Shown here in pieces: positions 14,001 through 24,049 of a DNA stretch of 64,000 bases (position 1 is the stretch's first letter; the number at the start of each line of letters is the position of its first letter). The translations under genes were made by a program, and so were the position numbers. Below the pieces are notes generated by a model. The model saw only the letters and a list, made by a program, of their open reading frames with translations. It had not been told where the DNA came from and did not search any database. Origin of the DNA: Pelodera strongyloides (lineage: Eukaryota > Nematoda > Chromadorea > Rhabditida > Rhabditidae). Location of the stretch: positions 1-64,000 of the forward strand of contig JAANDG010000089.1 of assembly GCA_036852015.1 (NCBI GenBank). The letters are read 5' to 3'.

Positions 14001-17000
14001 AACCGCCCTCATTATTCAGATAATGTCGATCCTTGATCTTTCCAATGAGGTTTTGTGGAGTTATACAGAGTGTTTGACGACGAGATGAAAGGACAAATCC
14101 CTCGAAGTCTTCAGGCAAGGCAATGGGGGATTCGCCTCGATTTTCCCCGCCTCGGTGGCATTGAGTGTGTGTTGTGGCTGGATTCGAACTCGGGTCGGCT
14201 GACTGCGAAGCGCGGACGTTTCCAATGGGCCACCGAGGCACTTACCATTTTAGGAGGCACATTGGTGACGGGAAGACGAGGACGATATTGATTATAAACT
14301 TACCATTTTAGGAGGCACATTGGTGACGGGAAGACGAGGAACATCAGGCACCTTGATCACGGATGGAGGAGCATGAATAGAGGACTGAAATACAATAAGT
14401 CAACAAACAAAAGAATATCACATTGTTTGAGTGGAAGTAGGAGCGGTGGTTTCACGACATACGGTGCTAAACTGAACAAAGAAAAAGCACGCACTAACAT
14501 TGTGCACAAAATGAAACCAAAATTTACGTCATATATATTTGATAATAAACTTACCGTAACCAAAGGAGCTTTCTGTTGGGCAACAACGACAACCGGGGAC
14601 ACTGTGGGAGTGAGAGCGACGGGAGGGCGAGGCACAGAAGAAGGCGGCTAGAACAATCAGAAACATTCATCTTAAAGCATTCCTCCAATATCGGTAAATA
14701 AGTTCTAAACTGCAGCAAGACTACAGTACACACACAGTCCAAAAAGGGGAAAGAAACTTTCTATTAATAGTAAATTTCAGTTCACTAACCAAACGAGAAG
14801 GCGCTGAGACGACGGAATGAGGTGGCAGGACGGAAGAGACAGGGCGAACCAGAGCAACAGATGATACCGTCTAAAGAAAGGAGTAATTTCATATTTAGTA
14901 TTCAAGCACATTAAACTAGTGCAAAACAAACCAACGTGCAAATGTCAGAAACTTACATTGAGAGGACGAGAAGTAGAAGACGGTATCGGCATAGCAACAA
15001 CAGACATAACTGTGGAGCTTACGGCACGGGAGATCGGCACGACAGAGACAGACAACGGCTAGAAATATTGAAGGTTTCCATAATATTTGAAAAATGGGCA
15101 AACCATGTGCAATTTACATGAAGATAAAGTACGGTACATAGTACAGTACGTTTGTACAACATACAAAAGTAAAACAAAAGTGGTATTGCACACTAACCAG
15201 ACTGGAAGGCAGAGTCCCGGCAGACGAGAGAGGGGTTGTTGAAGCAGTTACGATCACAGCAGGACCAGACACCGTGACCGAGGGAGGAACCTGAAAATCA
15301 ATCACGTTTTAACTGCTAATGAGTAAGAATACCACATTCAATGTAAGCGGAGTGGGAGTATTCTTAACCAAAAGCAGAAGGAAACCGAAGTATGAACGTC
15401 ATACATCACTAACCATGCTTGAAAGAGAAGTCGAGACGAGAAAATGGCCGAATCCGGAAACGGGAGGAGGAACAACAGGCATGGTGGCAGAGGGAGGAGC
15501 CTGAAAATCAGTAATTCAACAACGAAAAGATTACCACATAAATGGGAAGGACTGGGAGCGGTTACTTAATTTCATGCTAAAAAAAGGCACAACCACTTAA
15601 GACGGCAAGTGAGAATTAAATCGCTTTACATAGAGTAGATGTATGATGGTCTGATACAGTATGTGTCCAACCATAACCATGGTACAGTAACTACAGTACA
15701 GTATATCGCTCAATTTTGAACACTGAGCCAATTATCAAACAATTATTCGTAAACAAAAGGCCAATTAGAAACTTACATCAACCTTGACCTGCTTGTTAAC
15801 CGTTCCAATGGGTGAGCGTCCTTGTGTCGAGCTGACTAAAATATCTAGTTTAATCAATAGACGTACAACATAAACAAAACAAGTGGGGTAAGAATTAAAC
15901 CATTAGTGTGCTGCTTTAAAGGCGGCAACGAATGCAATTTTGAGTTTTGTGAAACTACCACAAAACCAACGTGAGGCAAAGGCTGTATGCATATCTGGCA
16001 ATGAAAAAGTAAAGTGAACCAACGTGGTCTCTTTGTGGGTGAGCCCACATTGGGAAGAGTGATCGGGGTCGGCACCTGCATTGCAGCAAGGGCAACCTGG
16101 GAGGCCGTCTGCTGACGGACACGATGTGCCAACCTGAAATAAGTACTAATGTAACACAAAAAAATAGCTCACTTGCTCAATAATTTGTGTACTATCACAG
16201 TCCCTACTTTCCTATGACTGATATGATAACCGGAAACTTTGGTAAATCAAATGAGCTACAAAGGAAATATAAAGCTAGCGCAAAATATAAAAACAGCTGA
16301 CCGTGTGTATGATTCTCGCCAAGTTTGGCCAGTCCTAACCGCCCTCTCTACTTCCTCCCTAAGTGCCTTGAGCTCGTCGTCTTTGGAGGTGACTTGTGCA
16401 CGCAACTGCACAACTCTACCCTGCTCTAGCGCCACATCAGCTTCCAACCGATCAACTTCATCTTGCAGCTGAGCGGCGCCTGAAAACAAGAAATATGAAA
16501 TTAACCGTTTGAGAAAAAACTTTACTCAGTAGGCAAATCTCAGTTCGTGTGCAATGACGGGCCTTTACTCGGTGCGGAGCTTGTTTCTATAAAAAATTAT
16601 AAACCTAAGTATGGAAAAGCTGGTTCAAACGATTAAAACTAACCAACGCCCAGTTGCAAAGCATCACCATCGGGGATCTACAAATAAAGGAGTATCAACT
16701 TTGAGGAAGATGTGCATCCACAACTGCACTCTCGCAGTTTATTCAAACAAATAGTCTCGTCTATGACTTACTTTAGTCATCAACATGTAATACCAGTTAT
16801 TTTAACCACCTATAATCCTACTATGAAAGGGAGTTATATAAAAACGAAGTGAAACATACATAAACCGATAGCTTTCTGGTGAGCTTCCTCATCTCTCGAT
16901 ATTTCAGGAACATCTCACGCCACGGCTTCTCCACCCTCAAGACACCAACCAATGACGCCAGACTCGTGCGAGACTTGTTCCTTACAAACTGAAAGGAAAA

Positions 17001-17843
17001 TAAAAGTTGAAGATAAGCATTTGTGACAAGCATAGTTTTGTTTACAGAAGCAAATCAACCATAGGCCTTAAATGTCTAGGAAGAAAGATTTATGGACAAC
17101 GAGAAAAGAAACTTACGATGGACAGCGCCTGCAGTATGCGCTTCCAATTCAGACCCAAGGAGCCATCGAGCACCGCTTCCACAGCCGCTCGGAAGCTCTT
17201 CATAACCTTCTTCAAGACCTTAGCCCGCTCAACCTGGGAAAAAATGACTGTTCTTAGATAATTAACAGATGCTAATAACGGCAATACATTCGAAGTTCTT
17301 CATTTTTAATTTCCCCATAAACCCAAAAAGTGGAATAATTGCCGGGTTCGTCAAATGACATTCACCGAAAAAACATTCCGTGACCAGGTGGTGGCTTTTG
17401 ATGAGGTTTGGACCTGGGCAGTCGCTTCCGTCTCGGATGGCTACGGAATCAAACGCAAATGTATAAGGGATTTGACCATTAAGAAATAAAAGTTTATAAC
17501 AAGTAGTGACGCACCTTCTCCCGAAGAGACAAATTACGGCCCATAATTTGTCGCGACAGAGAGCAGGTGGCGGACGTCATCCCCACGGCGAAAAGAGCTG
17601 GGCACGAGGCAACTACTGGACCGACGTGGCCCGTCTGCAACAAATATTAAGAGTCATAAAATTAATAACCTGCAGGAAAACAGACTACATAATCATCATA
17701 GCAACACCGTTCGAAGTATTAGTAGTTATGTAGAGTCCAATATCCAAGTCTAATGTCTCAAATCATACAGTATATACATTGAAAAAAAAACTTACGTCGG
17801 TCAGTAGTTCCTGGACCTTAGCAATCACCGGGGGCGTAGACAT
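8100..17843 (-). CDS. 28-exon gene, unrecognised 898-residue low-complexity protein with coiled coil
   Basis: I do not recognise the family. Exons (high to low): 17843-17796, 17634-17515, 17233-17117, 16988-16866, 16677-16644, 16479-16302, 16133-16024, 15835-15777, 15500-15414, 15290-15198, 15058-14957, 14870-14790, 14647-14555, 14384-14304, 13305-13219, 12990-12910, 12671-12576, 12410-12303, 11909-11784, 11589-11476, 10830-10756, 10634-10551, 10413-10275, 9802-9731, 9346-9192, 8899-8831, 8657-8541, 8147-8100. Phases agree throughout, giving 898 codons and a TAG stop. Residues 1-136 are helical, with a basic patch (RKLTRK). Residues 149-207 form a heptad-like coiled coil (LQDEVDRLEADVALEQ). 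About 264-699 is Pro/Ser/Val/Thr-rich. About 700-745 has Gln runs then Gly/Arg (SRGTVRGGVPG). From 747 there are acidic and basic tracts (SDSENEDDEPPKKK) ending EEDEDDE. Composition suggests a nuclear or scaffold protein; that is inference. The start is the first Met after an acceptor 15 bases upstream. Three acceptors read AAG. Confidence 0.85.
9731..10413 (-). other. Gln/Gly-rich then charged region of the 28-exon gene
   Basis: Exon 10413-10275 encodes a Gln-run (EQGQQQQQSQLQQQ) followed by a Gly/Arg segment with GGVPGQGQGGQ. Exon 9802-9731 then encodes GDGEEDSERSDRERKNRKR. These exons break the phase-0 rule of the upstream modules (phases 1 and 1), so the C-terminal part probably has an origin separate from the Pro/Ser/Val repeat region. 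Prion-like Gln tracts beside charged tracts are common in RNA-granule and transcription proteins. No RNA-binding domain is visible. Confidence 0.6.
11185..11460. repeat. GC-rich intronic palindrome cluster
   Basis: Inside the intron between exons 11589-11476 and 10830-10756 lies a strongly GC-rich block made of many copies of GCGCACC and GGTGCGC in both orientations, including GCGCACCACTGGTGC. It has no stable reading frame in register with the flanking exons. It could be a fold-back transposon remnant. Its word content resembles the insertion at 34.15-34.71 kb, which is also built of GGTGCGG/CCGCACC. Confidence 0.6.
12048..12218. mobile_element. near-perfect 171 bp palindromic MITE
   Basis: The element starts TTAAAGCGAAATGCC and ends with its inverse GGCATTTCGCTTTAA. 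The two ~80 bp arms match apart from about one base and flank a ~11-base centre (CGTCCACGGCT). Ends include TTAA, consistent with a TTAA target site. It lies in the intron between exons 12410-12303 and 11909-11784, so the pre-mRNA would contain an ~80 bp hairpin. Its outer ~15 bases match the MITE family in the DUS2 and RanBPM introns, but the inside does not. Confidence 0.85.
13669..13691. repeat. (TA)n microsatellite
   Basis: A short run of TA dinucleotides with one TG interruption, inside a ~1 kb intron of the 28-exon gene. Confidence 0.85.
13939..14010. repeat. four exact 18 bp tandem repeats
   Basis: Four identical copies of AGCATCAGAACCGCCCTC directly abut the 3' tail of a SINE-like element (minus orientation). 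On the minus strand they would read EGGSDA repeated four times in an open frame, but that frame runs from SINE sequence and is not joined to an exon. It is probably an amplified SINE tail. Confidence 0.85.
14011..14240 (-). mobile_element. tRNA-derived SINE, type B
   Basis: Read on the minus strand, the element begins with a tRNA-like head: TGGCCCATTGG is close to a pol III A box, and AGTTCGAATCC about 45 bases later is close to a B box. A short tRNA-unrelated body then ends near CTGAATAA. The same CTGAATAA-type end occurs in the SINE copies at 43.5 and 60.4 kb, although the heads differ. It lies in the intron between exons 14384-14304 and 13305-13219, in the gene's orientation. Confidence 0.65.
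14241..14345 (-). repeat. tandem duplication of an exon end and its splice donor
   Basis: The last ~40 bases of the exon 14384-14304, with its donor (ATG|GTAAG), are repeated almost exactly at 14246-14285 with a second GTAAG at 14241-14245. The two copies are offset by about 58-62 bp. Only the upper copy has a complete exon and acceptor. The second donor sits immediately before the SINE head, so the duplication may be linked to that insertion. It provides a possible alternative donor. Confidence 0.75.
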
Positions 17844-17858
17844 TTCAACAGTAGCAAG

Positions 17859-17866
17859 CTGAAATG
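17859..17866 (-). other. splice acceptor 15 bases before the start codon
   Basis: ACATTTCAG precedes the 28-exon gene's ATG by 15 bases on the minus strand. It fits either the acceptor of a 5' UTR intron or a spliced-leader trans-splice site. No upstream exon could be identified between here and 18.9 kb. Confidence 0.5.
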
Positions 17867-19960
17867 TGGAAAATTACAGTACACTAAAGACACACCATAC
17901 GAAACATGGGAAAGCTTGTAAGTAGGAAATACTATACAGTTGATCACATTCCAAGTCCCAAACACAATTTCATTAACAAAAAAAAGGTTAAACTTACACG
18001 CTGTTGACCGTATAGATCGCTTTAAACTTCCAAGTATGAGTGGTTACTGAAAAAGGAAATATATAAAGATAAAAACATACGATCAAAACGCTTCAATAGA
18101 CCCGTGAATTGTTAAAATAGCTGAGGGACCAAAATGTAGTACTATCAATAATGTACAGAGAAAGTGGTTGAAACAAAGTAACGTTTTGTATTAACAAAAT
18201 AAACATGACTATAAGGATTCTTAGAGATTCACGGAAGGTAATAACAAAAAAAAGCAACGATTTACAAACAAATAAAGCCATAAAACTTTCAGCATGCGAA
18301 ATCAGCTTTCGGGTTAAACATAACGAGTGGAACTAGAAACTAACTGTCTTAAATTGGTTCTATAAATAAATGCAATAATAAAACTAATACAAAACATAAT
18401 GGTTAAAAGAAGTAATACAAAGACATCGCCAGCCGATCCAACGGATCAATAAAGTGCCAAAAATTAGCATATCAAGTTTTCTAAAGGTGTATAAATTAGC
18501 ATACGGAAGGCGCCAGCTCGGTATTACGTCGGAGCTGAGATTTGCGTTTCACCGTTTTGATTAATAGGCTTGTTCGAGAGAGCTAATAGTAGTAAGACAA
18601 ATATATAATTGTAGACTAATAACTGGTGAAATATTATTGAACCATAACACAACGAATAACAAGTGACCAACAAAGCTAACAAAAACAACAAACAAAGTCT
18701 AATAATTAAAAGAACCGTACCTGTATTTGAATATTCGCATAGAACATCGCTCCGATAACTCCATAACCATACCATACTTGAACCACGTACATGAAAAATA
18801 TACACCAAGAGACCAGTGTAAAGATCACCTGTTCCGTTTTAACGAGTATAAGTATTAATATGCATATGTCAGCATCTCATAACCAAAGAAGAACCACAAC
18901 AAAGACATAAAAAGTTTATTCACGACTGGAGCACTGTAGCCTACAGTAAACGAGCATTACTCAACGACAATTAGTGTTACAGTAACATCTTAATGAAGTA
19001 CAGTAACCTCAGATGCGTAATGCTTGAGCACAATTTGGTTACTGTAGACAGGGGCCTCCTAACACGCATTACACAGCAACCAACCGACAGCCTATTGGCT
19101 ACAGTAACCGCAAAGGACGAGGATCCATATACTCAATCGATAATAAATAAATAGTTAACGATATGATAACGGATTGATCAAACATAGTAATACCCTACGC
19201 GCTTCAAAAGTATCACATCGATCAGGCTATTGTTATCTAATAATCACTTAGTACACTCCGCATCCGCACAGTGAGACCGTAACACAGGGCCAACTCACGA
19301 TGACTACTCATGAAACTAAAAACACGCTATGTATATATCATACTTCACGGTGTTCTACAAAAAGTTCGTGCTGGTCAATGTTCATACGCGCAAACGCTTG
19401 ACTACAACCAGTACCACTTGCATCCAGAGAATATCTAAGAAACCAATGTATACATAAGCTGACACACCCAATAGTTCACACTTCAAGAGGAATATCTCAA
19501 TATCTGTGTATCACAAAGAAACGTTACACAAAGTCAACTGAGAAGCTGGATCAAACACGAAATTCATACAATCCAATCTCAACCCAAGACGAGAGCATGC
19601 AAATCATAGCATCACCCGTGTACCCAACCTCTCTCACCCACATGTCATATATATCCAATTGAACCAATTCCATGCTCTATTCAAAATGAAGATCCACAAA
19701 AGCAAAACTGTCTGTTAGTTGTTTATTAAGAATGCACGTGCAAACACCACCACCCAACATGCAAACGGTTTATTAATCATAGTTAACATCCGAATCGGAT
19801 TAGCTCTCAATAATCCATAGTGGGTCCCATCGCGCCTCCATTACATACAAAGAGTGCAAGCGGCAGCAACGAACCGGCACAACTGAAAAACAACAATTAT
19901 ATGTATTATTTATTAGCAAAACCCGCAATCATCTTCAAACGGACTTCTTCAGTTCACAAT
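17867..19960. other. intergenic, TACAGTA-rich, no gene seen
   Basis: AT-rich with no frame over 95 codons and no phase-linked exons. Between about 18945 and 19110 the word TACAGTA or its complement TACTGTA occurs about five times. The 5' end and promoter of the minus-strand 28-exon gene should lie within the first part, but I cannot place a promoter. Confidence 0.4.
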
Positions 19961-19965
19961 GAGTC

Positions 19966-20244
19966 ATGTTTTCATCCTCAATCAAACTAACAATAAGTAA
20001 TAAGTCAGGGCATAAAACCATAAAACTCGTCGGGAAAAGCTCAAAACCTCCATCCAAATTCCAAAGATATGCAGTGCTTCCGAAACTTCTATCACTTTAT
20101 GATGTTTCTGATTTTCACCATATAGATTGTAACCCCGACGGTAGTATGGTTATGAGCGCAAGACCACCGTCTAAGTTTATGCATAATGCAAATTCGGGTG
20201 GTGGTTTCGTCGGTCAGTGGGTCAACGAGTTTCTCATGCACTAA
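19966..20244 (+). CDS. hypothetical ORF (weak)
   Basis: A 92-codon plus-strand frame. Its C-terminal two thirds reads like protein (LPKLLSLYDVSDFHHIDC), and the short motif PPSKF occurs twice about 40 residues apart. No family is recognised. The minus strand is also open over part of this interval (VHEKLVDPLTDETTTRIC). With no supported neighbouring exons, it may be chance or a fragment of a spliced gene. Confidence 0.2.
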   Translation: MFSSSIKLTISNKSGHKTIKLVGKSSKPPSKFQRYAVLPKLLSLYDVSDFHHIDCNPDGSMVMSARPPSKFMHNANSGGGFVGQWVNEFLMH

Positions 20245-20988
20245 GTATCCTCTTTGAAACTATTGAGAAACATCGCTATGGAGAGCAGAGCGTATCAAAA
20301 TCATGCTAGTTTTCACCCAATTCAAATACAACAGGCTTACCGAGGAGTAGGTCAAATACACCTTTGAAAATTGAAGGGAAAGAAAGGGCAATCCGCTTGA
20401 CAATCCCATACTTGCACCAAAGAACGTACCATATTTCCTGGTTCGTGCAGATGCGCTATTCCATCACTACCAGTCCGTTATCGGGGATCAGAGACAGCGT
20501 TTACGGGTTAGTTCGATGCGCACATTGTTTCTGGGGACCATTCCGTCTCCCTGGAACAACACGGGTGAACTGCTTGATGCGCCTTTCTTCCTAAACATGA
20601 AAGAGTTACGGCTACTAGTTCTCGTCGGTATTTCATTTATTCTCCTACATGGTTGGGTACCCACGTGAATCCTCTATGTCACGAATACATTCCCTGGGAT
20701 TTTATAATAGTTTTAGTAGTGAACATACATATGTACTAGTTTCCCATGAGCCAATCAGTCACAATAAACTAGAAGGGGTGTTGCACTGCTAGATTGGGTT
20801 CGCATATCGCAATTCATGTGAAAAATAAGCAACGTCAGTTCCACAGTTTTCAAGTGGGTAATAAAACAGCACTAGTGGTTACACTTTGACCCACTCATTC
20901 ATAGGGTACACGAAACATCAACAATTGTAAAACAAGTCAAGCCTTCCAAATTCCAAATACACAAACATACATATTAAGGGCGTGATCC

Positions 20989-22070
20989 TCAGTTTCTTCT
21001 AGCATCACAACTCCAATTCTCCAGCTGACAGTACACGTTCGGGCCCGCATCCGCGCTCTGCGGTCTTGCGCCCTTGCACAAACTGTTTCTGTAAAAAATA
21101 ACAATTTCAGAAAAAAAACATTCAACATACGGATACACTCACAAGTCATTATAAGGATTACATGTAAAGGTTCGTTCAGAACAACTGTTACAGAGAGAAA
21201 GACGGAAAGACCAGAGGAGCCCATATAAAAGGCTCACGACGAAGCACACCATGAAAGTTGTACGTAAACTTTTTCAAATACCGGGTAGTCGGAAATAAAC
21301 CGGCTAAGCGGAAGATGCAGTAAAAAAGTAAGACACAGTCTCTAAACCCCAAGCCATCGCAGGCTGATACCGTGTTACGACTCAAGAGTTATCTAACCCA
21401 ATCAAAGCAGAAACCCCTAAACAGAAACCACCCAACCATTACCGCAAAAAGAAAACATTAGAAGTTTATCATATAATCACACATCCCCTTGATTAAAGAC
21501 CAACCTTACTCCCTCCATTAATTTTCGTAATCTCATTATTGGTCCACTCCACTCATCAGCTCCGAAAGGAAGCAAGTCCCGACATTCCATAGTCACTGAA
21601 ATCGAGCTGAGCTAGCCACATTCTGAAATGCGTAAACATGGACAAACAATAAAGAATGAAATCATTAAATACTAAATGTGTTGGTTTTAACACACTTTAT
21701 GTGTAGATCCAAACACGGAACACTGAAAAATAACGAAATCATTAGTAAACCAATGTTTCAACGTACAAATAAACAATCTATCACAATCCCAATAAGCCCA
21801 TACGATAGAGAGAAGCTATTAATAAGTACTACCAATAAATATCTGGGAAAACACCTTACATAAGTATATATCAGCGGCACACGGCACACTGCCCAAAACC
21901 ACACGAAAAAAAGTCACAGATAAAGCCTGCGAGTCATTCGATAACAGTCACTTGATAAAGATGCAGATACGTCCCTCTATACAACAAAACAATGAGACGA
22001 TGCAATGTGAAATAGCGTAAAATTTACCTATTACATCCAAAATTGGAAAAGTCCGATTTTGCGCTGCCAT
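20989..22070 (-). CDS. possible three-exon gene for a ~77-residue unrecognised protein
   Basis: Three minus-strand blocks join in phase: 22070-22028 (MAAQNRTFPILDVI, donor GTAAAT), 21595-21505 (VTMECRDLLPFGADEWSGP, acceptor ATTTCAG, donor GTTGGT) and 21088-20989 (NSLCKGARPQSADAGPNVYC onward, acceptor TTTTACAG, stop TGA). The second block has convincing codon character and splice sites. The third is less certain and could be replaced by another exon between 21.1 and 21.5 kb or below 20.6 kb. A T-rich TTTTTAG acceptor lies about 65 bases above the ATG, after which two upstream ATGs occur. The product has four Cys and no recognised domain, signal peptide or membrane segment. Confidence 0.45.
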
Positions 22071-22570
22071 GGGCGGCAGACACCGATGGGTCTCAGGTCT
22101 CAGATAGCGTGCTTATTCCATCCATAAGTCGAATTCTAAAAATAACCAAATATATGCAAAAAAAATCAAAATAAATTACAAGCCAAATGAGTAATTTTAG
22201 CCCAACAAATGTAGAAATAGAAACATACTGGATTGAATTTAACTATTACACGTAACAAAGACATGAAGATGAATAAACCCGAATACACTGATTGACTACT
22301 AGTTCAACCTCTACCTCCTTCCTCGTTCACAAATAAAAAGCAGCAACTCTCAGCTTTAAAAATAGAATAAGTGGCAGACATCACATTTTCACGAATGAAT
22401 GCGATACATTCTAAATATTTGTGTTGAACAACAAACAGTGATCGCCTGTCACCAGTTACAGAGCAGACTACACACTACAGACTTACAGATGCAAGCTACT
22501 CATTTTTATGGTACACGAAACATCAATGAAGCACCACCTCAAATTCCTGATATACACCAGGATCAGCCTA

Positions 22571-22760
22571 CGTAGAGTAGCGGAATGACTGGATATTGCT
22601 GCCATGAAAAACAGTCTTGTAATCGATTCTCTTCAGTTCACAATGGATTTCCTGGAAAAAATAGCAAGTTGAAAATTATTCCGTTGTTCGTCAGAATAGC
22701 TGTCGAGTCTATAGCCAACAGATGGTTGGCACTTAAAAATGCCGAAACTTTTGTGCAGTT
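22571..22760 (-). other. candidate terminal exon (ambiguous frame)
   Basis: On the minus strand two competing readings look coding. One is a strong TTTTTTCCAG acceptor at about 22651 followed by EIHCELKRIDYKTVFHGSN and a stop. The other is a frame running through it (GYRLDSYSDEQRNNFQLAI and a stop). I cannot choose between them or attach either to a gene. Confidence 0.2.
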
Positions 22761-23214
22761 ACCTGCCAAAAACAAATGTTATTTAGACACCGACATCGGG
22801 TATGGCAAACAAACCTAGTTCGCACATGCGCTACAGTTACTGTCACAACTGTCAGCTCTGGCTGGTTGGCCTCGATTTGCCAGAAACACCAATAATCACA
22901 GTGCACCCTATTACGATCCTACGAAGATTAATTAGCGTTCTATTCGGAATTGAACCGAGGTCCGAGAATCCGATAGTAACGTCAAAACTAGACAGAATAT
23001 AATACAAATTGACCAAACAGAAAAAAATCACTAGGAAGTAATCGGAGATAATCGGAGAAAAGAAAAAGTCTATTGAAAGTGGATCCCCGTGTTGAAGTAA
23101 ATTTAGTAAATACTCAATAACTCAATGTATCAAATGTATCTAAACAGAACAAAGAACAAATGAAAAGGAATGAGGGATTCCCCTGAGGGAAAATTACAAC
23201 TTCTAAGGTTACCT

Positions 23215-23384
23215 TGTTCGTCGACGGAAATCCGAGTGCTCGTAGAAATGAACAGAAAGTCAGTCATCATGATGAGTCCGACACTTCCGGTACGGTAATT
23301 GGACAGAGAAAACACTACACTCTTGGCTTGATTCTCAACGCATTTTACGTATTCCATTCTCGCCAGGCCGCAGGCCTCATTCAC
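23215..23384 (-). other. candidate exon with start codon (weak)
   Basis: The minus-strand frame opens MNEACGLARMEYVKCVENQA and runs with ordinary amino-acid composition to a possible donor (GAACAAG|GTAACC). It may be a first exon of a small gene, with downstream exons possibly at 22.5-22.8 kb. No domain is recognised and phases to neighbours are not established. Confidence 0.2.
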
Positions 23385-23749
23385 TCAGCGAATCGTTGAG
23401 ATGGAGGATGAAGTAGCACGTCACCACCTAAAAGATCACAATTTATTTATTTATTTTATTATTTATTAAATAACACCGAGGTGTGCATCAAATAATATGA
23501 TGAAGAGAAAGCAATGTAGAAATCCGTTGCCGTTCGCGGTGGCGGCGCACCATAGCCCCTTGTGCTTTTGCGCAAGGAGGAAGAGCGTAACAATGCAAAT
23601 TCTGCAAATTGCCAACGAACACAATAAGTCAGGACCCGAATTATGGAGATAAAAATTTAGTTTTCTAATTTCTATGAAAGATAAAAGAAACACTAAATAG
23701 TTTTCCAGCAATACATCATTCCTACAATAGTTCTCGCGAATAAGTAATG

Positions 23750-23967
23750 TAAAATTTACCTATCCTATTACGATCTAAAGAAAAAGATGGTTGCGGCACC
23801 GATTCGGCGATATTGTCCTCCGACCCCGCACATAGATACTTCGTTAGTGCGATAGCGCTAATATAATAGTAAAAATAAAACGTAAGTTTACCAATAGGCA
23901 CAATGTGCGGGTGGAGAAAGGCGAGAAAAGTTGCACAACACACAGATTGCCCACCCACAATGATCTA
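23750..23967 (-). other. candidate exon of a membrane protein (weak)
   Basis: A minus-strand frame with an acceptor-like TTGTAG on its upstream side and a GTAAAT donor on its downstream side. It encodes a hydrophobic stretch (VCCATFLAFLHPHIVPIG and then a Tyr/Ile-rich segment) followed by SEDNIAESVPQPSFSLDRN. The pattern resembles a membrane helix and a polar tail, but no family is recognised. Confidence 0.2.
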
Positions 23968-24049
23968 CAATTATTAGAATTAATAATCGATAAACACATA
24001 TGGCAGAGAAAGGAACGCACATAAGGGATTATAAGTAAAAATTTCACTT

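Larger units (their letters stand above)
10756..15500 (-). repeat. array of phase-0 Pro/Ser/Val/Thr exon modules
   Basis: Fourteen consecutive exons (15500-15414 down to 10634-10551) are each a whole number of codons (25-42) with both splice junctions in phase 0. Most carry the same pattern: a Pro-Pro-Ser-Val or Ser-Ser-Val start, a middle Pro-Val, and a Val-Thr or Ser-Leu end before the donor. Examples are VPPSVTVSGPAV (15290-15198), APPSATMPVVPPPVSG (15500-15414) and QAPPSVSQAPVATQV (13305-13219). This is what exon duplication predicts, and any subset could be skipped without a frameshift. Confidence 0.75.

Noticed and set aside
23255..23300. CATGATGAGTCCGAC as a possible hammerhead ribozyme core
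   Set aside because: The required CUGAUGA and GAAA core elements and the three stems are not all present.
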